From DAIQRJ01 sp963708795 (GTDB lineage: Bacteria > Actinomycetota > Actinomycetes > Propionibacteriales > DAIQRJ01): a stretch of DNA of 64,000 bases. The position numbers and the translations under genes were made by a program. The DNA is taken from the NCBI GenBank assembly GCA_963708795.1, contig CAVPUH010000006.1, positions 620,001 to 684,000 on the forward strand. Reading direction: 5' to 3'. Below the pieces are notes generated by a model, which was not told the origin of the DNA, made no database searches, and worked only from the letters and a program-made list of their open reading frames with translations. This document shows positions 1 through 9,091 of this stretch, piece after piece. The stretch's first letter is position 1. Each line of letters begins with the position of its first letter.

Positions 1-52
1 AAGCCCATGCTCTGAAGGCCGCGTCACGGGTCCTCCTCACCTGGAGATTCCC

Positions 53-1033
53 GTGTACCCCAGCAATGCCTCGGCGCTCGATCAGTACGACGACGCCTAC
101 GAAGACACCACCCACCGACCATCCCGACGCACGCGCCGGGCAGACCCGACCGATCTCGAACCGCCCCATCGGGGGCTCCCGTCCACTCCCCCGGCCGACC
201 TCGACCCCAACTGGCTGCCCGGGGCCGAGCCCGACCGACCCGACGAGGGCGATCGGTGGTCGAGCTTCACCTCCGTGCAACGGGGTCAGCGCGGCCCGGA
301 GCCCTGGCCCGACTGGGTCGTCACCGAACGGGCCGCGGTCGACACCGATCTCGGGATCCTCAAGACCGGCAAGGAAGCCGACGTGTTCCTCGTCGACCGC
401 TCGGTTCCCGGTACCGACCGGTCGAGCATCCTGGCGGTCAAGCGCTACCGCGACCTCGAGCACTCCCAGTTCACGCGTGACGCCGGGTACCTGGCCGGAC
501 GCCGAGTCCGCAAGAGCCGCGACCAGCGGGCGATGGACCACAAGACGTCGTTCGGCCGTCAACTGCTGGGCACCCAGTGGGCGAGCGCTGAGTGGGGTTA
601 CCTGTGCCAGCTCTGGACTGCTGGTGCGCCGGTCCCCTATCCGGTACAGATCGACGGCGCCGAACTCATGATGGAGTACATCACCGGACCTGACGGGCAG
701 GCGGCGCCCCGGCTCGCCCAGACCCGACCGGAGCGCGATCTGCTCGTCGATCTGTGGGAGCAGCTCTACGACACGATGGTCGTGATCGCCGAACAGGGCT
801 GGGCACACGGCGACCTGTCACCATTCAACCTGCTCCTCGCCGGCGAACGGCTGGTGTTGATCGACCTGCCACAGGTGATCGACGTGGTGGCCAATCCCGA
901 CGGCCCCGAGTTCCTCGCCCGTGACGTGCGCAACGTGTGCTCGTGGTTCCGGACTCAGGGCCTGACCGCTCTGGACGAACAGGAGATCACCGCCGATCTC
1001 CTGGGCGCGACCGGGATGCGGGTGCCCGTCTGA
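53..1033 (+). CDS. RIO1-like serine protein kinase
   Basis: A 326-residue RIO-type kinase or ATPase. The first ~95 residues are a low-complexity, charged and proline-rich tail. The kinase fold follows: nucleotide-binding loop LKTGKEADVFLV near residues 102-113, the lysine strand AVKRYR near 129, the catalytic loop HGDLSPFNLL near 251 (Asp as base) and the metal-binding IDLPQVID near 269, in place of the DFG of ordinary kinases. RIO1 proteins act as ATPases in ribosome maturation in eukaryotes and archaea; the bacterial role is unclear. The GTG start follows a CTGGAG ribosome site. RidA follows 28 bases later on the same strand. The family call is firm; the cellular target is unknown. Confidence 0.88.
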   Translation: MYPSNASALDQYDDAYEDTTHRPSRRTRRADPTDLEPPHRGLPSTPPADLDPNWLPGAEPDRPDEGDRWSSFTSVQRGQRGPEPWPDWVVTERAAVDTDLGILKTGKEADVFLVDRSVPGTDRSSILAVKRYRDLEHSQFTRDAGYLAGRRVRKSRDQRAMDHKTSFGRQLLGTQWASAEWGYLCQLWTAGAPVPYPVQIDGAELMMEYITGPDGQAAPRLAQTRPERDLLVDLWEQLYDTMVVIAEQGWAHGDLSPFNLLLAGERLVLIDLPQVIDVVANPDGPEFLARDVRNVCSWFRTQGLTALDEQEITADLLGATGMRVPV

Positions 1034-1060
1034 GCCATGCGAGCCCGTAGGTTGGGGCGC

Positions 1061-1444
1061 ATGGCCAAGCAGCAGATCATCACCGACAAGGCGTTCACGC
1101 CGGTCTACTCCTACTCCCAGGGAATCGTCGCCAACGGCTTCGTCTACACCTCCGGGTTCGGTCCGCAGGATCCCGAGACCGGTGAACTCGTCGGGGACAG
1201 CATCGAGGAGCAGACGGTCGCCACCCTGCGCAACGTCGAGGCCGTCCTCGCGACGCAGGGGCTCGACCTGTCCGACGTCGTCAAGTCCACCGTGCACCTG
1301 CACGACCCGAAGTCCGACTTCGCAGGCTTCGACGTGGCGTACGGCGCCACGATGCCGCAGCCGTATCCGGTCCGCACCACCGTCGGCTCGGTGCTCTCCG
1401 GCATCAAGGTCGAGATCGACGTCGTCGCAGCACTGCGGCAGTAG
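1061..1444 (+). CDS. RidA/YjgF family protein
   Basis: A 127-residue RidA-family protein. Members hydrolyse reactive enamine/imine intermediates released by PLP enzymes, or have related deaminase roles. Visible family features are the N-terminal region with YSQG and VYTSGFGPQDPETGE, and the C-terminal strand YPVRTTVGSVLSGIKVEIDVVA. The usual catalytic arginine context near the C-terminus (R-x-x-V/T) is partly kept as VRTTV. I chose ATG 1061 over an in-frame ATG at 1037, because 1061 starts the conserved fold and has a TAGGTT box seven bases upstream, which suggests a leaderless transcript. It lies between the RIO kinase and the GDPD gene, probably co-oriented rather than functionally linked. 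Confidence 0.88.
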   Translation: MAKQQIITDKAFTPVYSYSQGIVANGFVYTSGFGPQDPETGELVGDSIEEQTVATLRNVEAVLATQGLDLSDVVKSTVHLHDPKSDFAGFDVAYGATMPQPYPVRTTVGSVLSGIKVEIDVVAALRQ

Positions 1445-1449
1445 GGCGC

Positions 1450-2184
1450 GTGCAGCTCATCGGTCATCGCGGGGCACGCGGCGAGGCCCCGGAGAACACG
1501 GTGGAGGGCTTTCGCTACGCGCACGAGCTGGGTCTGTCCGCGGTGGAGTTCGACGTCCGGCTGACCGTCGACGAGCAGGTCGTGGTCATGCATGACCGCG
1601 ATGTCGACCGCACGACCGACGGTGCCGGCCTGGTGGCGGAGCTGACCTGGGCCGAGATCGCCGCGCTGGACGCCCGCGAACATCCTGACCGGTGGCCCTC
1701 CCGCTGTGCGGTGCCGACCTTCGAGGACGTGCTCGACGCCACCTCGGACTTCGATCAGCTCTGTGTCGAGGTGAAGCGGGATGCTCCCGCGAGGCTCGTC
1801 GTCCTCATCCCGAAGGTCGTCGAGGCGATCCGTCGTCACGGTGCGGGCGAGCGGGTCGTGCTGACATCGTTCGACATCACGGCGCTCGCCCTGGCCCGGG
1901 AGGTCGCGCCCGAACTGTCGCGCGGATTCATCGGTGACTGGGACAGCCCGGCCGCGCTCACCGTGGCGCGGCTGCTCGACTGTCAGCAGGCTGACGTTCG
2001 GGTGGCCACGACGTCCACGACGGTCGTCGACTCGATCACCGCAGCGGGCATGCGGGTGGTCGGCTGGCCGTGCAACACCGACGAGGAGTTCGAGAGCCTG
2101 ACCGGCTGGGGCGCCGACGCCGCCACCACCGACTACCCGAGCAGGTTCCTGGCGTCAGTGCAGGACGGGTACCGGAGCGGCTGA
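1450..2184 (+). CDS. Glycerophosphodiester phosphodiesterase family protein
   Basis: A 244-residue GDPD TIM-barrel enzyme that hydrolyses glycerophosphodiesters to glycerol 3-phosphate and an alcohol. The N-terminus gives the signature GHRGARGEAPENT (residues 4-16, catalytic His and Arg), then EFDVRLTVDEQVVVMHD with metal-binding Glu/Asp and the second catalytic His near residue 49. VEVK (residues ~112-115) and WPCNTDEEF near the end complete the family. No signal peptide is present, so it should be cytosolic. The GTG start lies only five bases after the RidA stop, suggesting co-transcription. Its 3' end overlaps the convergent MFS gene by 30 bases. Confidence 0.9.
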   Translation: MQLIGHRGARGEAPENTVEGFRYAHELGLSAVEFDVRLTVDEQVVVMHDRDVDRTTDGAGLVAELTWAEIAALDAREHPDRWPSRCAVPTFEDVLDATSDFDQLCVEVKRDAPARLVVLIPKVVEAIRRHGAGERVVLTSFDITALALAREVAPELSRGFIGDWDSPAALTVARLLDCQQADVRVATTSTTVVDSITAAGMRVVGWPCNTDEEFESLTGWGADAATTDYPSRFLASVQDGYRSG

Positions 2185-3505
2185 GTCGAGATCGACCGGC
2201 AGGACGAGGCCGCGCGGCGTCACGACGACGAGGAGAACGGTCAGCGCGAGCCCGAAGCAGCTCGCCATGATGATCGCCATCGGCAGCGCGGTCGACGAGC
2301 CGACGAGGCCCACCAACGGAGCGGCGAGCGCACCGACGAGGCCCTGGGTAGCGCCCATGAACGCCGCGGCGGTGCCGGCCGCCTCGCCGTGCCTGGACAG
2401 CGCGATGGCCGGCGTGTTGGGGAATGTCAGCGCCATGCAGCCCATGGTCAGCCAGATCGGCACGAGCACGCCGAACAGCCCACCGAAGCCGGTCACCGAG
2501 GTGAGCACCAGCAGCAGGGTCGAAGAGAAGCAGCCGATCACGCCGGTCATCAGCATCGTGCCGGGCTGGAAGCGCCTGAGCAGCGGCACATTGACCTGCG
2601 TCATCACGATCATCCCGACGGCGCCGGCCGAGAATGCGAGACCGAACTGCTGCTCGGAGAGCCCGAACCCGTTCTGCAGCACGAAGGTGGAGCCCGAGAC
2701 GTAGGTGAACAACGCGGCGAACGTCAGCCCGGACATGATGATGAGACCGACGTAGACGCGGTCGCGGAGCAGGCCGCCGACCGTCGCGGCGAGGGCCGAC
2801 GGCGAGGCGGGACGGCGTCGGCTGGGTGGCAGCGTCTCGGGCAGGAAGCGCGCGGTTCCGATGATGACGAGCGTGCTGATGACCGCGAGGATGACGAAGA
2901 TCGTGCGCCAGCCGCTGACGGTGAGGACGGCGCTGCCGAGCGAGGGCGCGAGGATCGGTGCGAGCCCCATCACGAGCATCGAGCCGCGAGAGCACCTGCG
3001 CGGCTCGGACGCCGGTGAACAGGTCGCGGACGACGGCCATGCCGATCGTGGCGGACGCCGCGGCTCCGAAGCCCTGCATGACCCGGAGAAGGCCGAGGAC
3101 CTCGACCGTCGGTGCTGCCAGCACGGCCAGCGACGCGACGACGTGAGCGCTGACACCGATGAGCAGCGGCCGTCGCCGGCCCACCGAGTCCGACAGCGGC
3201 CCGATCACGAGCTGGCCGAGTGCCATGCCGACCATCGTCCCGGCGAGGGTGAGCTGGACGGCGGCTTCGGTCGAACCGAGCTCGGTGGCGATCCGGGGCA
3301 GCGCCGGGAGGTACATGTCGATCGTCGCCGGCCCGATGGCGATCATCGTGCCGAGGAGCAGCAGCAGCTTCACGCTCGGCTTCTTGTTGACCGGCGGTGC
3401 CGTGCGGATCGAACTGCGGAAAGCCGGCGGGCGGGGTGGCGCCGCGAGGCGGGAGGTGGTGGAGAGGGGACGGGAGACAGGGGCGACCACGTCGGTCACA
3501 CGCAT
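2155..3505 (-). CDS. MFS drug-resistance transporter, Bcr/CflA type (one frame break)
   Basis: A Bcr/CflA-like multidrug or small-molecule exporter of about 449 residues with 12 predicted membrane segments. The first part (LLLLGTMIAIGPATIDMYLPALP, motif A GPLSDSVGRRRPLLIG, and LRVMQGFGAAA) is in one frame. The rest, from MLVMGLAPILAPSLG to the C-terminus, is in the next. The join is VLSRL/MLVMGL near 2980, where one surplus base restores a normal Bcr sequence. The ATG at 3505 is preceded by GAGGA with suitable spacing. About 45 cytoplasmic residues precede the first helix. The rest of the protein is fully conserved, so a base-insertion error is more likely than decay. Confidence 0.85.
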
Positions 3506-3754
3506 GGGGAGTGATTCCTCGAGACGATTCGGTAAGTCGAGCGGCGGGGCCAACGCGGGACGGCGCCATCGACGTCGAGGACGCGTCCGGTGCTCAGCGC
3601 TACCGCACGACACCATCGACCGGTCGACGGTCGTGGCAGGCAGCACGGTGGGGGGAGGCGCGAGCACTCGCACAGGTCGGGTTGGTGTTGCCAGGATGTC
3701 AGCCCCAAGGCTCCCGCGTCAGGAGGTATTCCCGATCCGCCCGTGTCGGCTCGG

Positions 3755-4971
3755 TCACATGTCGCGATCCGGCCCCTGCAACCTCGAGCCGACGACCGGG
3801 ACCAGTCTCAGCAGAACGCCGCCCACGAGGACCGCAGCGATCGAGGCCGCGAAGATCCCGACCTTGGCGTCCGCCTCGGTGATCGGGTCGGCGAACGCGA
3901 GGTCGGCGATGAAGAGGGCGACGGTGAATCCGATGCCGCCCAAGGCCGCGACGGGGACGATCTCCGCCTTCCGCATGCCGGCGGGGAGGACCCCGGCGCG
4001 CAGGCGCAGCGCGAGGAACGTGGCCCCGGAGATGCCCACGAGCTTGCCGATCACGAGGCCGACGACGATCGCCCACGTCACCGGCCGGTCGAACGCGTCG
4101 CGGACGGCACCACCGCCGAGATCGACGCCGGCGTTGGCGAGAGCGAAGATCGGCACGACGACGAACACGCTGATCGGATGCAGGCGGTGCTCCAGACCTG
4201 CGAGGACCGGGCGGCCGTGGAACAGGCCCGCCGGGGTGAGCAGCCCGAGCGCGACGCCGGCCAGCGTGGCGTGCACGCCGGACTCGAAGGTGGCGAACCA
4301 CAGCACGAACGCGGGGACGACGTACCACCAGGGCGAGGTGGCGAACCGGCGCATCGCGACGATCAACGCCACCGTGGCCACGGCCACGAGGAGCCAGGGC
4401 AGCGACAGGTGGGTGGAGTAGAAGATCGCGATCACGATGATCGCCAGCACGTCGTCGACCACCGCCACCGACAGCAGGTACAGCTTGCTCCCCGGGGTAG
4501 CCCGCCGGCCGATCAGGCTGAGCACACCGACCGCGAACGCGATGTCGGTCGCCATCGGCACGCCCCACCCGTGCGACGCGTCGCCGCCGCCGGCGATCGC
4601 CAGGAACAGCACGATCGGGACGAGCACACCACCGAGCGCGGCGATCGCCGGCAGGGCGCGCCGCGCGGACGCCGCGCAGCTCGCCGACCACCAGCTCGCG
4701 CTTGATCTCGATGCCGACGACGAAGAAGAAGATCGTCATCAGGCCGTCGTTCACCCAGTGCGCGGTAGTCCTCGTGGAGCGCCCACGGTCCCGAGCCGAG
4801 GGTGAGCTCGCGATGCCAGAACAACGCATAACCCGTACCGACGTTGGCCCAGGCGACGGCGACGACGGCGGCGACCACGAGGACGACTCCGCCGATCGCC
4901 TCGTCGTGCAGGAAATCGAGGACCGGGTCGACCACGCGTCGACGGGCGGCCGTCGACTCGCCGTCACTCAT
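3755..4971 (-). CDS. nhaA: Na+/H+ antiporter NhaA (two frame breaks)
   Basis: NhaA exchanges external protons for internal sodium across the plasma membrane. The complete protein (~404 residues) is readable only across three frames. Residues from MSDGESTAARR to about LHED are in the first frame. HWVNDGLMTIFFFVVGIEIKRELV is in the second. From ALPAIAALGGVLVPIVLF to the end is in the third. Breaks lie near 4767 and 4664, each explained by one extra base. Family hallmarks are WVNDGLM, GIEIKREL, GWGVPMATDIAFAVGVL (with the transport aspartate), VAVVDDVLAI (paired aspartates) and GGIGFTVALFIADLAF. All key residues are intact, so a functional gene with sequence errors is likely. Confidence 0.88.
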
Positions 4972-4986
4972 CTGGAGATCCCGGGC

Positions 4987-5793
4987 TCAGGCCCTCGACG
5001 TCGCCCAGGAGAGGGCATAGTCCGCGACGGCCTCCCAGCCGGGCTGGCCGAGCGTGAAGTGGGCACGGCCGGGGAACTCCTTGAAGTCGGTGACGGCGGT
5101 CGACTTGGCGTAGCGACGGAAGTTCTCCTCGTTGACCGACGCCGGTGCGGTGTGATCCTCGCCGCCGGCGATCAGGAGCAACGGGGACCGGTCATTGTTA
5201 CCGAAGTTCACCTTCGTGGCGGCGTGGGGGTTGAAGGCGGCCGAAGCCGCCTGGAACAACGGACGGCCCGGCCCCGGGATCGCGTACCGCAGGCGTGCCT
5301 TCTCCGAGTCCTCGAACGAGAGGGTGTTGGCGAAGCCGTAGTGGAAGTCCTCGGGTGAGAGCGCGACTGTCCTGTTCCTGTTGGCCGGTTTGCGCAGCGC
5401 TATCGACGCCACCTTCAGGGCGGAGATCGGCAGCTTGCGCACACCCTTGACCGGAGCGGAGTCGATCGCGACGCCGGCGGCACCCAGTCCACGGTCGAGC
5501 AGGATCTGCGTGATCGCGCCACCGAAGGAGTGGCCCATGATCACCGGCGGGCTCGGCAACGCCCGGATGATCGCGTCGTAGTGATCGGCGATCTCGGCGA
5601 CGCCGAGCTTGTTCATCGGCGACGGGTCCCGCCGCACGTCGTCGATGTCGCGATCCGCACCGGGCCACGCCGGAGCGATCACCGTGTAACCCGCGCCGGT
5701 ATACCGCGACACCCAGTGCTCCCAGCAGAGCGGGGTCATCCAGAGGCCGTGGATGAGGACGATCGTGTCGGGGTTCGCGGGGGCGGCGGTCAT
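4987..5793 (-). CDS. Alpha/beta hydrolase
   Basis: A 268-residue cytosolic alpha/beta-hydrolase fold enzyme. It shows the oxyanion-hole strand IVLIHGLWMTPLCWEHW (residues 11-27), the nucleophile elbow GHSFGG near residue 97 and the late strand LLLIAGGEDHTAP carrying the probable acid; the histidine is in FPGRAHFTLGQPGW near the C-terminus. The substrate cannot be read from sequence; esterase, lipase-like or haloperoxidase-like roles are all possible. It is divergent from the molybdate operon, with 115 bases between them that hold a 9-bp inverted repeat. It ends 16 bases before the nhaA start. Confidence 0.85.
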   Translation of the reverse strand: MTAAPANPDTIVLIHGLWMTPLCWEHWVSRYTGAGYTVIAPAWPGADRDIDDVRRDPSPMNKLGVAEIADHYDAIIRALPSPPVIMGHSFGGAITQILLDRGLGAAGVAIDSAPVKGVRKLPISALKVASIALRKPANRNRTVALSPEDFHYGFANTLSFEDSEKARLRYAIPGPGRPLFQAASAAFNPHAATKVNFGNNDRSPLLLIAGGEDHTAPASVNEENFRRYAKSTAVTDFKEFPGRAHFTLGQPGWEAVADYALSWATSRA

Positions 5794-5814
5794 GCGGTCA
5801 TCGTGGCAGGTCGC

Positions 5815-5866
5815 TGTGTCGGCGAGCTACGACCGACGCCACGCCGAATCGGCAGATGCCGACACA
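5815..5866. promoter_or_regulatory. Inverted repeat in the divergent mod/hydrolase promoter region
   Basis: Arms TGTGTCGGC (5815-5823) and GCCGACACA (5858-5866) form a perfect 9-bp inverted repeat in the 115-base gap between the hydrolase and the molybdate regulator. The downstream arm lies about 30 bases before a TAGAGT box at 5896-5901. It could be an operator for the HTH-TOBE protein encoded just downstream, or a weak hairpin. Binding is an inference from position only. Confidence 0.35.
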
Positions 5867-5908
5867 ACCGGATGGACCCGCCGTGTTTGCGGCTCTAGAG
5901 TCGCGTTC

Positions 5909-6316
5909 ATGCCGCAATTCCGACTCCGCGAAGCCGCCGAGCTGCTCGGGGTCAGCGACGACACCGTCCGGCGGTGGGTCGACTCCGGCACGCTGACTGC
6001 CGGCACCGATCAGGCCGGCCGCAAGGTCGTCGACGGCGTCGTGCTGGCGGACTTCGCGCGCCGCCACGCCGCCGCATCGCCGCCGGACCCGTCGAACGTC
6101 CTCCGCTCGGCCCGCAATCGCTTCGTCGGTCTCGTCAGCAAGGTCGAGGCGGACGGCGTCATGGCGCAGGTCGAGATTCAGTGCGGACCACATACGGTCG
6201 TTTCCCTGATGAGCAGCGAGGCCGTGCGTGAACTCGGCCTCGAACCCGGCAGCGTGGCCGTGGCGGTCATCAAGGCGACGATGGTCATCGTCGAGACACC
6301 AGGAGAACACCCGTGA
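5909..6316 (+). CDS. HTH-TOBE molybdate-responsive regulator or molbindin-like protein
   Basis: A 135-residue protein made of an excisionase/MerR-type helix-turn-helix (LREAAELLGVSDDTVRRWVDSGTL, residues 5-28) and a C-terminal TOBE/Mop domain (residues ~68-131, from SARNRFVGLVSKVEADGVMAQV through ATMVIVE) of the kind that binds molybdate or tungstate. By position it is the sensor-regulator of the mod operon; its last codons overlap the modA start (GTGA). The ATG at 5909 lies seven bases after TAGAGT, a leaderless-type promoter. In-frame codons upstream back to 5753 read across the promoter and show no family sequence, so the longer form was rejected. Confidence 0.88.
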   Translation: MPQFRLREAAELLGVSDDTVRRWVDSGTLTAGTDQAGRKVVDGVVLADFARRHAAASPPDPSNVLRSARNRFVGLVSKVEADGVMAQVEIQCGPHTVVSLMSSEAVRELGLEPGSVAVAVIKATMVIVETPGEHP

Positions 6317-7125
6317 TCAGACGCCCCGCGGGTCGCGCCGCTCTACTCGCCCTCGTCCCACTGGTTGCCTCGATGGTCCTCGCCGCCTGCGGGTCGGGCG
6401 ACGACGCGCCCGCCGCCGGTTCGTCCGCCGGCGCCTCCACGACCCCCCAGGCCGGCACGCTGATCGTGTTCGCGGCCGCGTCGCTCAACGCCACCTTCAC
6501 GCAGATCGGCGCCGACTTCTCGAAGGCCAACCCCGGAACGAAGGTCACGTTCAGCTTCGCGGGCTCCTCCGATCTGGTCGCGAACCTCGTCGGCGGCGCT
6601 CCGGCGGACGTGTTCGCCTCGGCCGACACCGCGACCATGACGAAGGCGACCGACGCAAACCTGGTCGACGGGAAGCCGGTCGACTTCGCGACGAACACGA
6701 TGACGATCGTCACACCTCCCGACAATCCGGCCGGGATCGCGTCGTTCGCCGATCTGGCGAAGGCCGGCGTCGACGAAGTGATCTGCCAGGCACAGGTGCC
6801 GTGTGGCGCGGCGACGAAGAAGATCGAGGACACCACGGGCGTCACGCTCAGCCCCGTCAGCGAGGAGCTGTCGGTGACCGATGTGCTCGGCAAGGTCGAG
6901 AACGGGGCCGACGCCGGCGTCGTCTACGTGACCGACGCCAAGGGCGCCGGCGGCAGGGTCGCCACGGTGCCCATCCCGACCGCCGACAACGCGGTCAACA
7001 CCTACCCGATCGCGACCCTCGAGGGTTCGACACAACCGGGTCTCGCCGCGAAGTTCGTCGCGTATGTGGCCGGTCCCGACGGTCAGAAGGTGCTGGCGGC
7101 GGCCGGGTTCGCCCCAGCGCCCTGA
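6313..7125 (+). CDS. modA: Molybdate ABC transporter substrate-binding lipoprotein ModA
   Basis: A 270-residue periplasmic-type binding protein for molybdate (or tungstate), anchored to the outer face of the membrane. A signal peptide runs to the lipobox LAAC with Cys26, followed by a Gly/Ser/Ala-rich linker. The ModA fold then begins with LIVFAAASLNATF, continues with VTFSFAGSSDLVANL and GAPADVFASADTATM, and has the later ELSVTDVLGKVENGADAGVVYVTDA typical of the family. The GTG start overlaps the regulator stop by four bases. ModB begins two bases after its stop. The order regulator-modA-modB-modC is a complete uptake operon. Confidence 0.95.
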   Translation: MIRRPAGRAALLALVPLVASMVLAACGSGDDAPAAGSSAGASTTPQAGTLIVFAAASLNATFTQIGADFSKANPGTKVTFSFAGSSDLVANLVGGAPADVFASADTATMTKATDANLVDGKPVDFATNTMTIVTPPDNPAGIASFADLAKAGVDEVICQAQVPCGAATKKIEDTTGVTLSPVSEELSVTDVLGKVENGADAGVVYVTDAKGAGGRVATVPIPTADNAVNTYPIATLEGSTQPGLAAKFVAYVAGPDGQKVLAAAGFAPAP

Positions 7126-7127
7126 CG

Positions 7128-7985
7128 ATGCCCGGGACATCGACCTCCGCGCAGCGGCCAGGCGAGACACCGTACCCGCGCGCCGTGCAGCGGCGTGGCC
7201 GCGGTCGATCCGGGCTGCCGGGGTGGGTGTTCGTGCCCGCCGCCGTGGGTGCGCTGTTCGTCCTCCTCCCCCTCGTGGCCATGGCGACGAGGATCGACTG
7301 GGGTGAGTTCCTTTCGCTCATCACGTCCGAGTCGGCGCGGGCGGCCCTGGCCCTGAGCCTGCGAACCTCCCTCGCGAGCACGGTGTGCTGTGTCGTGCTC
7401 GGCGTGCCGATGGCGCTCGTGATCGCGAGGTCCCGGTTGCCGGGTCTTCGGGTCGCGCGCTCACTGGTCCTGCTGCCTCTCGTCCTGCCTCCGGTCGTGG
7501 GTGGCATCGCGCTGCTCTACACATTCGGCCGGCAAGGGCTGCTCGGCCGGTACTTGGAACTCGCAGGGCTCCGGATCGCGTTCTCCACCACTGCAGTGGT
7601 GATGGCGCAGACCTTCGTGGCGCTGCCGTTCCTGGTGCTCAGTCTGGAGGGCGCGTTGCGGACGGCGGGGCAACGCTACGAGTCGGTGGCCGCCACCCTC
7701 GGGGCATCGCCGACCACGGTGCTGCGGCGAGTGACACTGCCGCTCGTCCTCCCCGGGCTCGCCTCCGGCGCGGTGCTGGCCTTCGCACGCGCACTGGGCG
7801 AGTTCGGGGCGACGCTGACGTTCGCGGGCAGCCTGCAGGGGGTCACGCGAACGCTTCCGCTCGAGATCTACATCCAACGCGAGGTCGACCCCGATGCTGC
7901 CGTGGCGTTGTCGCTCGTGCTGGTGGTCGTCGCCGTGCTGATCGTGGTGGTCACGCGTGGTCGCGGGGCTGAGGGCTCGCTGTGA
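7128..7985 (+). CDS. modB: Molybdate ABC transporter permease ModB
   Basis: A 285-residue inner-membrane permease with about six hydrophobic segments. Conserved permease features include TSLASTVCCVVLGVPMALVIAR, the LLPLVLPPVVGGIALL loop, the EAA-type motif YESVAATLGASPTTVLRRVTLPL that contacts the ATPase, and ALGEFGATLTFAG characteristic of ModB/CysT permeases. I chose ATG 7128, two bases after the modA stop; the frame stays open far upstream but that stretch is out-of-frame modA sequence. The 3' end overlaps modC by four bases, indicating translational coupling. A positively charged N-terminal tail of ~30 residues precedes the first helix. Confidence 0.94.
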   Translation: MPGTSTSAQRPGETPYPRAVQRRGRGRSGLPGWVFVPAAVGALFVLLPLVAMATRIDWGEFLSLITSESARAALALSLRTSLASTVCCVVLGVPMALVIARSRLPGLRVARSLVLLPLVLPPVVGGIALLYTFGRQGLLGRYLELAGLRIAFSTTAVVMAQTFVALPFLVLSLEGALRTAGQRYESVAATLGASPTTVLRRVTLPLVLPGLASGAVLAFARALGEFGATLTFAGSLQGVTRTLPLEIYIQREVDPDAAVALSLVLVVVAVLIVVVTRGRGAEGSL

Positions 7986-9067
7986 GCGGCGGCGCGGTGA
8001 CGATCGTGGCCACGGTGGCCGAACGCGGGTTCGACGTGACGCTCGATCTCGAGGCGGGACAGGTGGTCGCCGTCCTGGGCGCCAACGGTGCCGGCAAATC
8101 CACGCTTCTGGCTTTGATCGCGGGCCTGCTCGCGCCGGACGAGGGGCGCATCGTCATCGATGGTCACGTCCTGGTCGACACGGCGAACGGCACGTGGACG
8201 CCGCCGCACCGGCGGGGAGTGGTCCTGCTCGCGCAGGACCCTCTGCTGTTCCCCCACATGACGGCCGCGACCAACGTCGCCTTCGGCCCGCGCAGCGCAG
8301 GAGCGCCGAGCCGAGCCGCTCGCACCGAAGCTGATCGCTGGTTGACGGCCGTGGACGCCGCCCAGTTCGCCGATCGTCGACCCGCCGAGCTCTCCGGCGG
8401 CCAGGCCCAGCGGATCGCCGTCGCTCGCGCCCTCGCGGCCGACCCCGCCCTGCTGCTGCTGGACGAACCGATGGCCGCTCTCGACGTCGCGGTCGCACCA
8501 GCGCTGCGTCAGCTCCTGCGACGCGTTCTGCGCGACGCTCGGCGGACCGCCCTGCTGGTGACCCACGACATCCTCGATGCGCTCTCGCTGGCCGACCGGG
8601 TCATCGTCCTCGAGGCCGGTCGGGTCGTCGAGGACGGGCCCACCCGGGCCGTGTTGACCAGTCCCCGGTCGGCGTTCGCTGCGCGGATCGCCGGCGTGAA
8701 CCTCATCGGCGGGACGGCGACGGCCGACGGGCTCGTGACGGGAACCGGCACACACATTCGCGGGCGGCGAGACGCCGGGTCGGCCACGGGCGACCGCGTG
8801 GTGGCGATCTTTCGGCCGACGGCCGTGGCCGTGCACCTCGACGTTCCGACTGGGAGCCCGCGCAACGACATCCGGGTAACGGTCGCCGAACTCGAGCCGC
8901 TCGGGGACGTCATCCGGGTGCATGCCACGGATCGGGGCGATCCGTCGTCGGTCCTCATCGCCGACGTGACGGCGGCGGCGGCGGCCGACCTCGAACTGCT
9001 GCCCGGTCTCGACGCCCACTTCGCCGTGAAGGCGACCGAGGTGGCGATACACCCGGCCGGTGTGTGA
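7982..9067 (+). CDS. modC: Molybdate ABC transporter ATP-binding protein ModC
   Basis: A 361-residue ATPase that energises ModAB. It has Walker A GANGAGKST near residue 34, the Q-loop region VVLLAQDPLLFPHM, the ABC signature LSGGQAQRIAVARAL, Walker B LLLLDEPMAALD and the switch histidine in LLVTHD. The C-terminal ~80 residues form a TOBE/Mop-like domain (VVAIFRPTAVAVHLDVPTGS onward), as expected for ModC. The GTG start lies inside the modB stop (GTGA overlap). The operon ends here; the next gene is on the opposite strand 24 bases away. Confidence 0.94.
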   Translation: MSGGAVTIVATVAERGFDVTLDLEAGQVVAVLGANGAGKSTLLALIAGLLAPDEGRIVIDGHVLVDTANGTWTPPHRRGVVLLAQDPLLFPHMTAATNVAFGPRSAGAPSRAARTEADRWLTAVDAAQFADRRPAELSGGQAQRIAVARALAADPALLLLDEPMAALDVAVAPALRQLLRRVLRDARRTALLVTHDILDALSLADRVIVLEAGRVVEDGPTRAVLTSPRSAFAARIAGVNLIGGTATADGLVTGTGTHIRGRRDAGSATGDRVVAIFRPTAVAVHLDVPTGSPRNDIRVTVAELEPLGDVIRVHATDRGDPSSVLIADVTAAAAADLELLPGLDAHFAVKATEVAIHPAGV

Positions 9068-9091
9068 GCCGTTGACCGATCAGGTGCTGCG

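Noticed and set aside
5794..5908. Molybdenum-cofactor riboswitch upstream of the mod operon
   Set aside because: The 115-base gap is too short for the aptamer plus promoter, and no conserved Moco RNA elements are present; the start looks leaderless.
6228..7127. A 300-codon N-terminal extension of ModB
   Set aside because: It is out-of-frame modA sequence; the permease fold starts after ATG 7128.
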